DNA of 64,000 nucleotides from Streptomyces sp. NBC_00670. GTDB taxonomy: Bacteria; Actinomycetota; Actinomycetes; Streptomycetales; Streptomycetaceae. Below the pieces are notes generated by a model. The model was not told where the DNA came from. It did not search any database and was given only the letters and a program-made list of their open reading frames with translations. The position numbers and the translations under genes were made by a program. Positions 1 to 8,422 of this stretch are shown in pieces; within the stretch, counting starts at the first letter, position 1; each line of letters begins with the position of its first letter. The DNA is taken from positions 6,945,001 through 7,009,000 of the forward strand of contig NZ_CP109017.1 of NCBI RefSeq assembly GCF_036226765.1. The letters run 5' to 3'.

Positions 1-80
1 CTGCGGTACGTGCGGGTCGCCTCGTCATAGGCGCCGCCGTAGTACCGGCAGATCCCGTCGAGAACCTGCTGGATTGCCAC
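1..80 (-). CDS. Phage head-tail gene, N-terminal fragment
   Basis: Only the first 26 codons are inside the window; the gene runs off the left edge. It starts at a GTG at position 80, five bases after the stop of the connector gene, and reads M-A-I-Q-Q-V-L-D-G-I-C-R-Y-Y and onward. Its place directly after the connector gene suggests a head-closure or head-tail joining protein, but the fragment is too short to recognise a family. Another in-frame-free start four bases upstream of the stop gives a less natural product and was not chosen. Confidence 0.5.
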   Translation of the reverse strand, partial: MAIQQVLDGICRYYGGAYDEATRTYR

Positions 81-84
81 CGTC

Positions 85-975
85 TCACCGGACCCTTCGG
101 TAGCTGGCGAGGGTGCGGCGGGCCTCTTGCAGCAGTCCCATGCCCCGGGTGCGGGAGTCGTCGGAGCGGGTCGACGACGTGGCGTTGTCGGGGTATTCGT
201 CCTCGGCTGTGGAGTCCGGCCGCAGCAGCTGGCTGATCGTGTGCTGCACGACGGCCAGCCGCAGGTCCGCCGGCATCCCCGAGACGTCGTGCCCCGCCGC
301 GTGACCGGAGCGCAGCGGCTGCGCCAGGTCGACGACCGCCGGAGCCGGGGTGCTGCTCGGGGCGGGGGCGGTCCAGGCGGGGTCGACGACGATGGATTCC
401 TCGGCCCCGGGCTCCCAGATGCGATAGGTGCCGCCGGGCTCGATCCCCGTCGGGTCCCGCACCGTGATGCTGGTGCCGGCCTGGTCGGCGGCGGCGTCCA
501 GGACCGTGGCGACGCGGCCGGCGACGTAGGCAACCTGCGCATACACGTCCCCGCCGACCGCGGGCGAGCCGAACTGGAGACTCCCGGACCAGGCCATCGT
601 CCCGGCGTTGGCGAGCGAGACGACGATGTTGGTGTCCTGCTCCACCCACACCGTCGGACTGTCCAGGGTGGTCAGCGCGCCCGGGGTGTAGCCGTAGCCC
701 ACCGAGAGGACCCGGACGATGGGTCCGTGGTCCGCGTGGACCGTCAGCATTCCGTCCCGGCCGCAGAACACGCGCTCCCGCTGCGTGAACAGGTGCGCGG
801 ACAGCGGCTGGTCGCATTCGTTGTCGGCCCACTCGGACGCGGCCAGCAGCCGGTTCGTCAGCTCCGCAGTCTGCGCGGCGGGGTCACCGGTGCCCGGCAG
901 GCTGAGGCCGTCGGTGTCGAGGTAGGTCGGGTGCGCGCGGAACGCGGCCGCTGACACATACGGAACGCCGGCCAC
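85..975 (-). CDS. Head-tail connector (adaptor) protein
   Basis: Predicted 296-residue virion protein that probably sits under the portal and joins head to tail. The N-terminal half has the short helical, acidic pattern of gp6-like connector proteins (residues 1-60, with repeated TAELTNRLL-type helices). The middle carries an extra beta-rich stretch and a proline/alanine linker around residue 205, longer than a minimal connector. The GTG start is preceded by a strong GGAGGTGAGG site. It follows the capsid gene and two small genes, the usual place for a connector. The family is inferred mainly from position and architecture. Confidence 0.6.
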   Translation of the reverse strand: MAGVPYVSAAAFRAHPTYLDTDGLSLPGTGDPAAQTAELTNRLLAASEWADNECDQPLSAHLFTQRERVFCGRDGMLTVHADHGPIVRVLSVGYGYTPGALTTLDSPTVWVEQDTNIVVSLANAGTMAWSGSLQFGSPAVGGDVYAQVAYVAGRVATVLDAAADQAGTSITVRDPTGIEPGGTYRIWEPGAEESIVVDPAWTAPAPSSTPAPAVVDLAQPLRSGHAAGHDVSGMPADLRLAVVQHTISQLLRPDSTAEDEYPDNATSSTRSDDSRTRGMGLLQEARRTLASYRRVR

Positions 976-1023
976 GCCTCACCTCCCATCAGTCAGGGGT
1001 CGGCGGCCGTGACCGGGCCGGGA

Positions 1024-1407
1024 TCAGGAAGCTGCGGTGGGGGCGCGCTTGTAGCTGCCGTGCTCACAGCCCACGGCGGTCACGTCGGACCCCAGACGCT
1101 CCCAGCCCGGGAAACAGACGCGGCAGATCTCCGCCTCCGGCCCGCTGGGAGCGTCAGGGAGGTCGGGCATCGGATCGGCACTCCCGGCGTCGTCCGGAGG
1201 CGTCCCCTCCTCGTCCGCGCTGCCGTCGCCCTCCTGGCCCCCCGCGGCACCCCCGGGGGACTCCTCCTGGGTGGCCGGGGCGCTGCCGTCGTCCGCAGCG
1301 CCGTTGCCGTCGGCGACCCCTTGGTCCGCGGCCTCCTCGGCCACCGGCGGGGTGCTGTCGTCGGCGTCCTTCGCGGCCTTGGACGCCGTGGTCTTCCTCG
1401 CAGCCAC
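1024..1407 (-). CDS. Acidic virion-region protein with C-terminal Cys/His cluster
   Basis: A 127-residue protein lying between the capsid and connector genes. Residues 1-85 are low-complexity and rich in Ala, Asp, Glu and Gly after a basic Lys-rich start, while residues 93-118 contain C-R-V-C and C-E-H, a possible metal site. The GTG start has a GGAGAGC ribosome site. It may be a minor capsid or decoration component by position, but no family is recognised and the function is unknown. Confidence 0.5.
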   Translation of the reverse strand: MAARKTTASKAAKDADDSTPPVAEEAADQGVADGNGAADDGSAPATQEESPGGAAGGQEGDGSADEEGTPPDDAGSADPMPDLPDAPSGPEAEICRVCFPGWERLGSDVTAVGCEHGSYKRAPTAAS

Positions 1408-1408
1408 G

Positions 1409-1681
1409 TCAGCTCTCCTTCTCGCAGGTGCCCCCGCAGCGGGAGCACGTCTTGATGTAGGCGGCGAACCCGCAGACGCCGCAGCGGTACCCGCCCCGTG
1501 TGCTGCGGCCGCCGAGGTTGGCGGGGAACGCGCCGTACTGGCGCAGGGCGCGCTCGTGCTGGGGGTTGTCGACGGTGACGGTGCCGTCGCGGCCGGCGGT
1601 GTACGAGGTGACGGTGCCGGTTTGTGCGCCCTGGATGTCGATGCCGCGTACGGCGCCGTCGGGCAGGCAGAGTCGGGCCAT
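1409..1681 (-). CDS. Small zinc-ribbon protein downstream of capsid
   Basis: A 90-residue protein directly downstream of the major capsid gene. The first 60 residues are a beta-rich segment; residues 68-87 hold C-G-V-C and C-S-R-C-x-x-x-C, a clear zinc-ribbon pattern. The ATG has an AGGAGCC site seven bases upstream. Small Cys-rich proteins next to capsid genes are common in actinophages, but their role is not known. It ends two bases before the start of the acidic protein, so the pair is probably co-translated. Confidence 0.6.
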   Translation of the reverse strand: MARLCLPDGAVRGIDIQGAQTGTVTSYTAGRDGTVTVDNPQHERALRQYGAFPANLGGRSTRGGYRCGVCGFAAYIKTCSRCGGTCEKES

Positions 1682-1759
1682 GACGGGCTCCTGAACAGGT
1701 GAGGGTGAGCGGGGCCGGGGTGGGGCGCGGACGTGCTTCCCGCGCCCCGCCCCAGTGGG

Positions 1760-3478
1760 TCAGACCTTCTGGATGCCGGTGAGCGCGGCGTTCCAGGCCG
1801 GGGCGTAGCAGACGAGCGTGCCGAACCAGTAGCTCGAGGACTCGAAGGCGAACTGGTTGACGGGCCAGTCGACGCCCATCATGTCCTGCACGTTGTAGAC
1901 GGCCCAGACGTCCGAGACCTCGGAGTCGGGCAGCGGCAGCGTGTCGGAGATGATCGGGGCGTTGCCCTGGGGCAGCCAGGGGTGGACCTCGACGGAGACG
2001 CCCTTGCCCGTGACCTCGTTGATGATCGTGTTGACGACGTCGCCGAGGGTCACACCGGTGAGTTGGTCCTGCGTGATCGTCATCCGGTAGTTGCTGCTGG
2101 ACGACGTCTTCAGGGAGTCCGAGAGCTGCTTGCGGTCGGAGCCGTTCAGCAGCGTTCGGTCGGGGTCCGCCTTCACGTTGTCGTACAGCGCGGCGAACGC
2201 GGCCTGCCACTCCGAGCCCGGATTGCTGGTGGACAGGGCGGCGTTGAGGCGCTTGACGTACCCGGAGTCGGCGCCGGTGCAGATCGGCAGGATGCCGTCG
2301 TACCCGGCCGTGTACGCCGTGGTGTCCGCGGTCACCGCCGACGCCGCGGTGCCGGACGTCGGGAGCGTGCCCTGGAGCGTGAAGGTGTTGGTGCCGGAGC
2401 GGCCGGCGTACCAGCGGGCGGAGTCGCCGGGGTCGGACGAGCCGGTGGAGACGTACACCCGCATACCGGTCGCGCCGGCCGGCAGTGTGACGGTGACGTC
2501 GACGACCTGGCTGGAGGGTGCCACGTTCGCGGCGCTGGAGAGCACCGACTGCCCGAAGTCACCCGCATCGCTGGTGACCTTGACGTAGATGTTCGTCGAG
2601 ACACCGGACAGCGCTGTCTCACCGGTAACGGGGGACCGGGCGGTGAGCGTGACGCCCGTCGGCGCCGTGAGAGCGCCGAGGAACCCGCGGGCCGACGTGC
2701 CACGGCCGAGGAGCAGCATGCGCTCCTCCAGCAGCATGCTCGAGTAGAGCAGGCTGGTGCGGGACAGCTGCCGGATGTCCTGGTAGCCCTGGCCGGCGTA
2801 CTGCGCGGACCAGGTGACCTGGTCCGACACGCTGAACTGGCTGTAGGGGACGGTCTTGTCGTAGCCCGCGTACGTGATCTTCGGGCCGCGCGCGTAGTAC
2901 AGGTTGTTGCTCGCGCCGGAGGGGGCGAAGTTTGTCTGCGTGGTGTCGACGATGCCCGGGTGCAGGTTCGCGACGCCGCCGGTCGCCGTACCCGTGAACC
3001 CGCTGATCACCTTGAACTGGTGCGCCAGGCCGATGCCCTTCCGGCGCGGGAGCCGGTTGCGGATCGGCGTCGGGCGCGGCGTGAGCATCTTGGCCGGAGC
3101 CTCGAGGTCGTACGCCACCAGACCGGTACCAAGCGGCGAGGTCGTGGTGATGTCCTTCACCAGGTCCGGCTGCTGGGCCTTCAGCGCCTCCAGCGCGGAG
3201 GTCACCGACGCCAGCGCGTCCGGACTGATCGCCTTCCCGATGTCCCCCTCCAGGGACTTCGTGAGCGCCTCGTACGCCGTGGTCGGCGCGGTGGCGTGGA
3301 AGTCGAGGCCGCGGCCCTCACCGAACGCGCGGGCGACGTCGCCCTGGTGGAGCGTGCGGGTCGGCGCGGTATCGACGGCCTTCATCAGCTCGTCGAACCG
3401 GCGGGACACTTCGGTGCTGGAGAGCGCGGGCGCCTCCGGGGAGTCCCCGAAGAGCACCTGGGCCTTGGGCAGAGGCAT
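1760..3478 (-). CDS. Major capsid protein, HK97 fold
   Basis: A 572-residue protein that should form the icosahedral shell. It follows the prohead protease gene, as in HK97-type modules. The N-terminal 110 residues are helical and charged, like a scaffold-type delta region, and the C-terminal 150 residues (T-L-G-D-V-V-N-T-I-I through the final strand) look like the P and A domains. Residues about 270-400 are Thr/Ser/Gly-rich beta sequence resembling an Ig- or fibronectin-like domain inserted in the fold, which makes the protein longer than a plain HK97 capsid (about 300-400 residues). The ATG has GAGGAGC upstream. The assignment rests on gene order and shape rather than a single diagnostic motif. 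Confidence 0.8.
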   Translation of the reverse strand: MPLPKAQVLFGDSPEAPALSSTEVSRRFDELMKAVDTAPTRTLHQGDVARAFGEGRGLDFHATAPTTAYEALTKSLEGDIGKAISPDALASVTSALEALKAQQPDLVKDITTTSPLGTGLVAYDLEAPAKMLTPRPTPIRNRLPRRKGIGLAHQFKVISGFTGTATGGVANLHPGIVDTTQTNFAPSGASNNLYYARGPKITYAGYDKTVPYSQFSVSDQVTWSAQYAGQGYQDIRQLSRTSLLYSSMLLEERMLLLGRGTSARGFLGALTAPTGVTLTARSPVTGETALSGVSTNIYVKVTSDAGDFGQSVLSSAANVAPSSQVVDVTVTLPAGATGMRVYVSTGSSDPGDSARWYAGRSGTNTFTLQGTLPTSGTAASAVTADTTAYTAGYDGILPICTGADSGYVKRLNAALSTSNPGSEWQAAFAALYDNVKADPDRTLLNGSDRKQLSDSLKTSSSSNYRMTITQDQLTGVTLGDVVNTIINEVTGKGVSVEVHPWLPQGNAPIISDTLPLPDSEVSDVWAVYNVQDMMGVDWPVNQFAFESSSYWFGTLVCYAPAWNAALTGIQKV

Positions 3479-3549
3479 GCTCTGCTCCTCTCATGCGAAC
3501 GCCCCCAACAGGGGGCGGGTAGGAACGTAAGGGGGGTGCTGCGCAGGGG

Positions 3550-5376
3550 TCAGGCGTCGGCCTTCGCGAGGAGCTCGCGGCGCCGCTCGAGGTAGCCCTC
3601 CCGCAGCTCGCGGTCGGAGCAGGCGTCGGCCTTCGCGAGGAGCTCGTCCGCCTCGGACCGCAGCAGGATGGCGTCGCTGTCGCGCGCCGACTGCGCCTGC
3701 GCCGCGGTACGGGTCAGCGCGGGGCCGCCCGGCAACGGCATCGCCTGCAGCTCGCCGATCGTCTTCATCGCCTTCGCCAGCTCGCCCGTGAGCGACTCGA
3801 TGCGCTCCTCGTGGGCGGTGTTGGCCTCTGCGACGGCGGTCTTCACGAGCTCGGCCACGTCGGCCTTCGTGAGAGCCTCGGCGGCACCCTGCTCCGTGGG
3901 AGCGGTGTCCGCCGGCGTGGGCGCCACCGGCGCCGCCTCCCCGCCCTCGCCGGCGGCAGAGGCGGGGGCGTCGGCCTTGGCGGTGGTGGCCTGGTCGGCA
4001 CGGTCCATGGCGTGAGCGTCCTTCTCGCACTGCTCCCGCTCGTTGAACCACTTCAGGGAGCGGACGGCGTCCAGGAGGAGGCTGATGTCCATCGCCTCGT
4101 GCAGGTTGCCCTCGGCGAGGGACTCCGCCTCGCTGATGATCAGCTTGGCGATGCACGCGATGGCCTCGGTGGCGGTGGCGATCGCCGCGTCCTCGTCCCC
4201 GCCCTCCCCACCGTCGCCTTCCCCGCTGCCCTCACCGTCGGTGGCGGTGTCGTCGGCCTTCGCGAGATCCGGGACCAGGCCGCGGACCTCCCGCAGGATC
4301 TCCTCCGCCTTGGCGACCCGCACTGCCTGCTCCGCAGTCTCCTGCCCGGCGCCGTCGGCCTTCGCCGCACCGCCCTTCTCCGAGCCGTCGGCGTTCCAGT
4401 TCTGGGGCACCATGCCCTCCAATCCGAGGGCCTTGGCCCGCTTGATGATGTGCTTGCGGATCGCGTCGTGGTCGGCGTTGCCGCGCCCCACCGCCTTGAT
4501 GGCCTTGCGCAGGTCCGCCTTGCTCGTGATCGGATACGAGCCGTCCGGCATCGCCGCACCCGCACTCGCCGCGCGGCGCCGGCCTGCGGCGGTGAGGTCG
4601 GCCTTGCCGAGCTCGGCGAGACGCTCGTCGACCAGGCCCCGGATGAGCTCCTCCGAGACAGGGCCCCCGTCGACCTTGATCAGGAACGACGGAGACGAGA
4701 CCACCACCGGCGACCGGGTGCCGGCGTCGGTCTTGGCGGCCTCGGCGACGACTGCTGCGCCGGCGTCGGCCAGGCTCGTCAGCGCCGTGCGTACCGCGTC
4801 GGGCAGCTGCTCGTAGACGTCCTCGGGGATCCCGAAGGCAGCTGCGTCCGTCTTCTCCACCAGGAGGGCGCCCTCGACCGCCTCGAGCGTGCCGTCGGCG
4901 CCGTCGGCCTTCGCGATCTCGAACGTGGTCGTCGGGTTGCAGGGCCGGTCGACGACGGATACCTCGACGATGTCCCCTCCGACGACCTCACCGCCCGGAG
5001 CGTCCGCCTTCCCGACCTTGATCCTGGGGTTCTTGATCCCGACGCTGAACCCCTTGAGGACCTTGTGCTTCACCTTCAGACACGCCACCGGATCGACGAT
5101 GTGCGCGGCCAGGAGGTGACCGGTGTCGCCGTCGCCCTTCGTGAGGCCGACGCCGACACCGACCGCCCGTTTCGCATCGTGCTGCTCACGGACGTTCGCC
5201 CCCTCGCTGAACCAGGCCGGCATCGCCTTGTCCAGCCAGTCCGCGTTCAGGCGCTGCCTGTCGCGGTCGAGGTGGGAGGACGCGGCGGGCCCGTAGACCA
5301 TGAACGTGCCGTCGTCCTGCTCCTCCGACTTGGTGATCGGCGCCCACGCGAAGGTGAGCCCCTGGTTCGGGTCCAT
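3550..5376 (-). CDS. Prohead maturation protease with scaffold-like tail
   Basis: A 608-residue protein that combines a serine prohead protease with a scaffold. The protease is residues 1-150: His66 in NVREQHDAKR and Ser111 in KGFSVGI match the catalytic pair of the herpes/HK97 assemblin family. Residues about 275-340 carry the MPDGSYPI...KHIIKRAKALG module often found next to actinophage proteases. Residues 385-440 are helical and acidic, and 515-560 form a coiled coil, as expected of a scaffold. The tripeptide KAD recurs about ten times along the chain, often as A/G-K-A-D-A/G. It lies between portal and capsid genes, the standard position. Confidence 0.85.
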   Translation of the reverse strand: MDPNQGLTFAWAPITKSEEQDDGTFMVYGPAASSHLDRDRQRLNADWLDKAMPAWFSEGANVREQHDAKRAVGVGVGLTKGDGDTGHLLAAHIVDPVACLKVKHKVLKGFSVGIKNPRIKVGKADAPGGEVVGGDIVEVSVVDRPCNPTTTFEIAKADGADGTLEAVEGALLVEKTDAAAFGIPEDVYEQLPDAVRTALTSLADAGAAVVAEAAKTDAGTRSPVVVSSPSFLIKVDGGPVSEELIRGLVDERLAELGKADLTAAGRRRAASAGAAMPDGSYPITSKADLRKAIKAVGRGNADHDAIRKHIIKRAKALGLEGMVPQNWNADGSEKGGAAKADGAGQETAEQAVRVAKAEEILREVRGLVPDLAKADDTATDGEGSGEGDGGEGGDEDAAIATATEAIACIAKLIISEAESLAEGNLHEAMDISLLLDAVRSLKWFNEREQCEKDAHAMDRADQATTAKADAPASAAGEGGEAAPVAPTPADTAPTEQGAAEALTKADVAELVKTAVAEANTAHEERIESLTGELAKAMKTIGELQAMPLPGGPALTRTAAQAQSARDSDAILLRSEADELLAKADACSDRELREGYLERRRELLAKADA

Positions 5377-5422
5377 CGGTCGTCCTTTCGTGCACGCGCC
5401 CGCCGCGCGGGCCGGCCGGGGG

Positions 5423-8134
5423 TCAGGTGCCGAAGAGGCCCTCGGGCAGGAGCGCGCACCGGCATGAGGGGTGCCCTGGGGGCATCTGGTGGCCGCTGGG
5501 GAACGGCGCGTTGATGCCGATGGCGCCGGCGGCCTCGTTGGTGGTGCAAGCCGGGCAGACCCGCTGGTCGACGGCGGTCAGCCACGACTTCTGCCGGATG
5601 CCGTTGGCCCGGTAGGTGAACAGGGTGGCGGCGGACACAGCGCGGGCGATCTCGGTGACGGCGACGCGCTCGGCCCAGGCCGGGTCCCGCATGAGGTGGG
5701 TGATGGACACGGCGAGGGTGTCCGCGCTGTCGCCGCGCGCCAGGGAGTCGGAGAGGATCTTCGCGAACCGGTTCATGCGGGTTGCGGCGACGTTGCGGAT
5801 GACGAGGCCTGCGTCGTCGAGGAGGGTCTGCAGCCCGTTGGTGGCGCCGTTGTTGGCGACGAGGCGGGCGGCGTCCTTGTCGCCGGGCCGCCACCCGGAC
5901 CAGTCGACGGTGGACTGCCCGGCCAGGACCGACGTGGCCGCGTTCTGGCCGATGATGTAGCCGTCGGTCTGGATCTCCCGGATGACCCACAGCGCGTCGA
6001 CGAGGTTGACGTCCTGGGCGTTGAGCCAGCCGATCGCATCGTCCCACGGCCTGGTGTGCCCGTTCGGAGTCGGCTCGGGGCCGCGCTGCACACCGCTGAG
6101 GTCGGGCTCGTCCGCCTTGACGGTGATGCCGCGCTGGGCGATCCACCGCTCGGCGATCAGCCGCGCGTCGACGGCGCCCGCCATGGCCCGGATCAGGTGC
6201 CGCTTCCAGTAGGCGGCCGCCTTGATGTCGGCCTCCCAGCCGGGCCAATCCCGGACACGGTCAATATCCGGGGAAGATGACGCTTTTGGGCCGGCACCAC
6301 CACCGTCGGCGGGGTCGGCGAAGAGGACGAACTCCTGATTGACGTCGGGAGCGTCGGCCTTGGTGACGACCGTGAACCGGAACCGACGCCGCGGGCGCGG
6401 GTTGCGGCGGGCCCAGCGCCGGTAGGCGGCGAGCTCCGCCTTCACCGCATCCGGCTCACCACCCTCGTCTTCCGCCTCCCTGTCGTCCTGCTCCTGGCCG
6501 TCCTCGTCGCCGGTGTCGTCTGCGGCGTCGGCGTCGTCGGGTGTTTCCCCGGGCGTGTTGGCTGGGCCGACCACGGTGCCCGCGGCGGCCTGTTCGGCGG
6601 CTCCCTCGAGGAAGACGACGCCCCGCGTGGTGACGAGCATGGGTTTGTCCGCCTCCGGGAAGTCGTACCGGGGCTTCCCCGCCCTGTCGCGGGTCTCGTT
6701 GAGGGTGAGCCGGCCCGATTTGAAGCGCTGTTCGTCGACTGCGTCGGCGGCGGCCTCGTCCTCCTCCTCCAGCCCGAGGAACACGAACTCCAGGTCCGGG
6801 CTCATCCCCGCGTGCAGGCGCAGGACGTCCGTGACGACTTCCTCGAGCCAGCGGGTCGTCGGCAGAGTCCCCTTGCGGCGCTGTACGGAAGCCTGGCCCT
6901 CGTGCCAGCCCGTCGACCCCAGCCCGCCCTGCTCCGTGAACCCCAGCTCCGCAATCGTGGTGTCGAAGTGCGCGGCCAGGAGCTTGATCAGGAACAGGTC
7001 GTACTCGGGCTTGTACCGCTCGGAGGCGTCGGACTGCTGTCCCAGGTCCATGCCCGGGGGCAGGATCCGCAGCCGGTGCCGGGCCCCGGCGGCGCCGTAG
7101 GCGTCGTTGAGGTAGGTCTCGTACTCCTTGATCTGCGCCGGAGTCCACCCGGAGGCACCGGAGTTGGTGACGAGGCCGGCGGGGACGGTGCCGTCGGTGT
7201 ACTCCGCCTTGATCCAGGAGCGCCGCTTGAGCCAGACGTCCAGGTCTTCCAGGCACTGCTCGACCGCGCTGTACCCGTACGGGGTGTGGGCGCGGACATT
7301 GCGGCGCCGGTAGACGAGCTGGTCTGCCGGATAGCCGTTGAGGACCTGGCCGTCGGAAGCGGTGTCGGCGACGAACTCGCCGCGCGGGAAACCCCACAGG
7401 AGCTGCTGGTAGGCGGGCTGCGGGGGGAGGGGCCGGCCGCCGCGGTAGTCCCGCAACGGCTTGATGGTGGAGCCGTCGAGGACCTCCAGCGCGTACAGGT
7501 CTCCGCCGAGGGTGCGGCGGGGGTAGATCGCGAGGGCGTCGAGGACGAAGTGCTCCTCAAGTAGCTTGCCGAGCCAGTCGGTGGTGGTCTCGCCCTGCCC
7601 GCGGTCGGGGCGCTCGAGGAACTCCATGCAGCGGGTGATGTCCGGAGAGTGCTGCTCGCGCAGCGCGGTGGCGACCTCGTGGTCGGGCTGCCCGGAGGCG
7701 TCCTGCGCGCGCTCGACCGCTTTCTCGGTGAGGCGGATCGTCCACCCCAGCGACGCGACTTCGGCTTTGCGGATCTCGATGCAGCGGCGGGGCAGGCCGC
7801 CGGAGTCGGCCGCGTCCCGCAACACCTTCCACGGCACGAGCCGGTCCGACATCCCCGGCAGGTTGGAGCTGACCGGGTATTCGTTGAAGCGCGGCTCCGG
7901 GCGCCCGCTGTCCGCGCGGGGAGGGTCGATCGCCGCCGGGAACAGCGGCACCCCCGGCCCGAACGCCACAGGCGGGTCAGTACGCGGCAGCGGCGGGAAG
8001 ACGCCGGTGGTCTGCCCGCCGAGCCGCTGCTGGTTGGCCAGGAGCGCCGCGACCTGGTCCGGGCTGAACGTCACAGCCCCCGCAGGGGCGGCGGCCTTGT
8101 TGAGCTGGCCCGGCCGGCGACGCTTCTTGCCCAC
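5423..8134 (-). CDS. Portal protein fused to MuF-like head morphogenesis domain
   Basis: A 903-residue protein. Residues 1-500 are the portal, the dodecameric ring through which DNA is packaged: the helical core, the P-Y-G-Y-S-A-V-E segment and the long C-terminal helices are visible. An acidic linker (about 500-555) leads to residues 650-903, which end in CPACTTNEAAG and GHPSCRC, the Cys/His signature of Mu gpF-like minor head proteins. Two K-A-D sites occur in the linker region. Portal and MuF are usually separate genes; here they are one. The chosen start is GTG at 8134 with GAGGGGGT upstream. Confidence 0.85.
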   Translation of the reverse strand: MGKKRRRPGQLNKAAAPAGAVTFSPDQVAALLANQQRLGGQTTGVFPPLPRTDPPVAFGPGVPLFPAAIDPPRADSGRPEPRFNEYPVSSNLPGMSDRLVPWKVLRDAADSGGLPRRCIEIRKAEVASLGWTIRLTEKAVERAQDASGQPDHEVATALREQHSPDITRCMEFLERPDRGQGETTTDWLGKLLEEHFVLDALAIYPRRTLGGDLYALEVLDGSTIKPLRDYRGGRPLPPQPAYQQLLWGFPRGEFVADTASDGQVLNGYPADQLVYRRRNVRAHTPYGYSAVEQCLEDLDVWLKRRSWIKAEYTDGTVPAGLVTNSGASGWTPAQIKEYETYLNDAYGAAGARHRLRILPPGMDLGQQSDASERYKPEYDLFLIKLLAAHFDTTIAELGFTEQGGLGSTGWHEGQASVQRRKGTLPTTRWLEEVVTDVLRLHAGMSPDLEFVFLGLEEEDEAAADAVDEQRFKSGRLTLNETRDRAGKPRYDFPEADKPMLVTTRGVVFLEGAAEQAAAGTVVGPANTPGETPDDADAADDTGDEDGQEQDDREAEDEGGEPDAVKAELAAYRRWARRNPRPRRRFRFTVVTKADAPDVNQEFVLFADPADGGGAGPKASSSPDIDRVRDWPGWEADIKAAAYWKRHLIRAMAGAVDARLIAERWIAQRGITVKADEPDLSGVQRGPEPTPNGHTRPWDDAIGWLNAQDVNLVDALWVIREIQTDGYIIGQNAATSVLAGQSTVDWSGWRPGDKDAARLVANNGATNGLQTLLDDAGLVIRNVAATRMNRFAKILSDSLARGDSADTLAVSITHLMRDPAWAERVAVTEIARAVSAATLFTYRANGIRQKSWLTAVDQRVCPACTTNEAAGAIGINAPFPSGHQMPPGHPSCRCALLPEGLFGT

Positions 8135-8166
8135 GAGCACCCCCTCGATCGGTGTCGGGCCCCGGG

Positions 8167-8400
8167 CTACATGCCGGCGGCGGTGTAGAGGCCGGTCGTG
8201 CACAGCGCCTCGTGCGCGGCGCGCTCGAGGTCGGCGGCGGCGTGGGCGGCGGGGCCGCGGGTGAACCAGCGCCGCCCGCACACCAGCGGCCCCGGGTGCG
8301 CCCGGCACAGCAGGACACGGAAGAGCGTGCCGGCTTGGTGGCAGGGGCAGCGTGGGGCGAGGCCGGGCGGTGGGCGCCGCAGGGCGGACCGGATGGTCAC
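8167..8400 (-). CDS. Small Cys-rich protein between terminase and portal
   Basis: A 77-residue basic protein encoded between the large terminase and portal genes. It contains C-P-C-H, L-C-R-A-H and V-C-G-R, enough Cys and His for one zinc site. The GTG start has AAGGGAG ten bases upstream. No family is recognised. A role in packaging is only suggested by location. Confidence 0.5.
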   Translation of the reverse strand: MTIRSALRRPPPGLAPRCPCHQAGTLFRVLLCRAHPGPLVCGRRWFTRGPAAHAAADLERAAHEALCTTGLYTAAGM

Positions 8401-8422
8401 GAGAGGGTGCTCCCTTGGAGGG

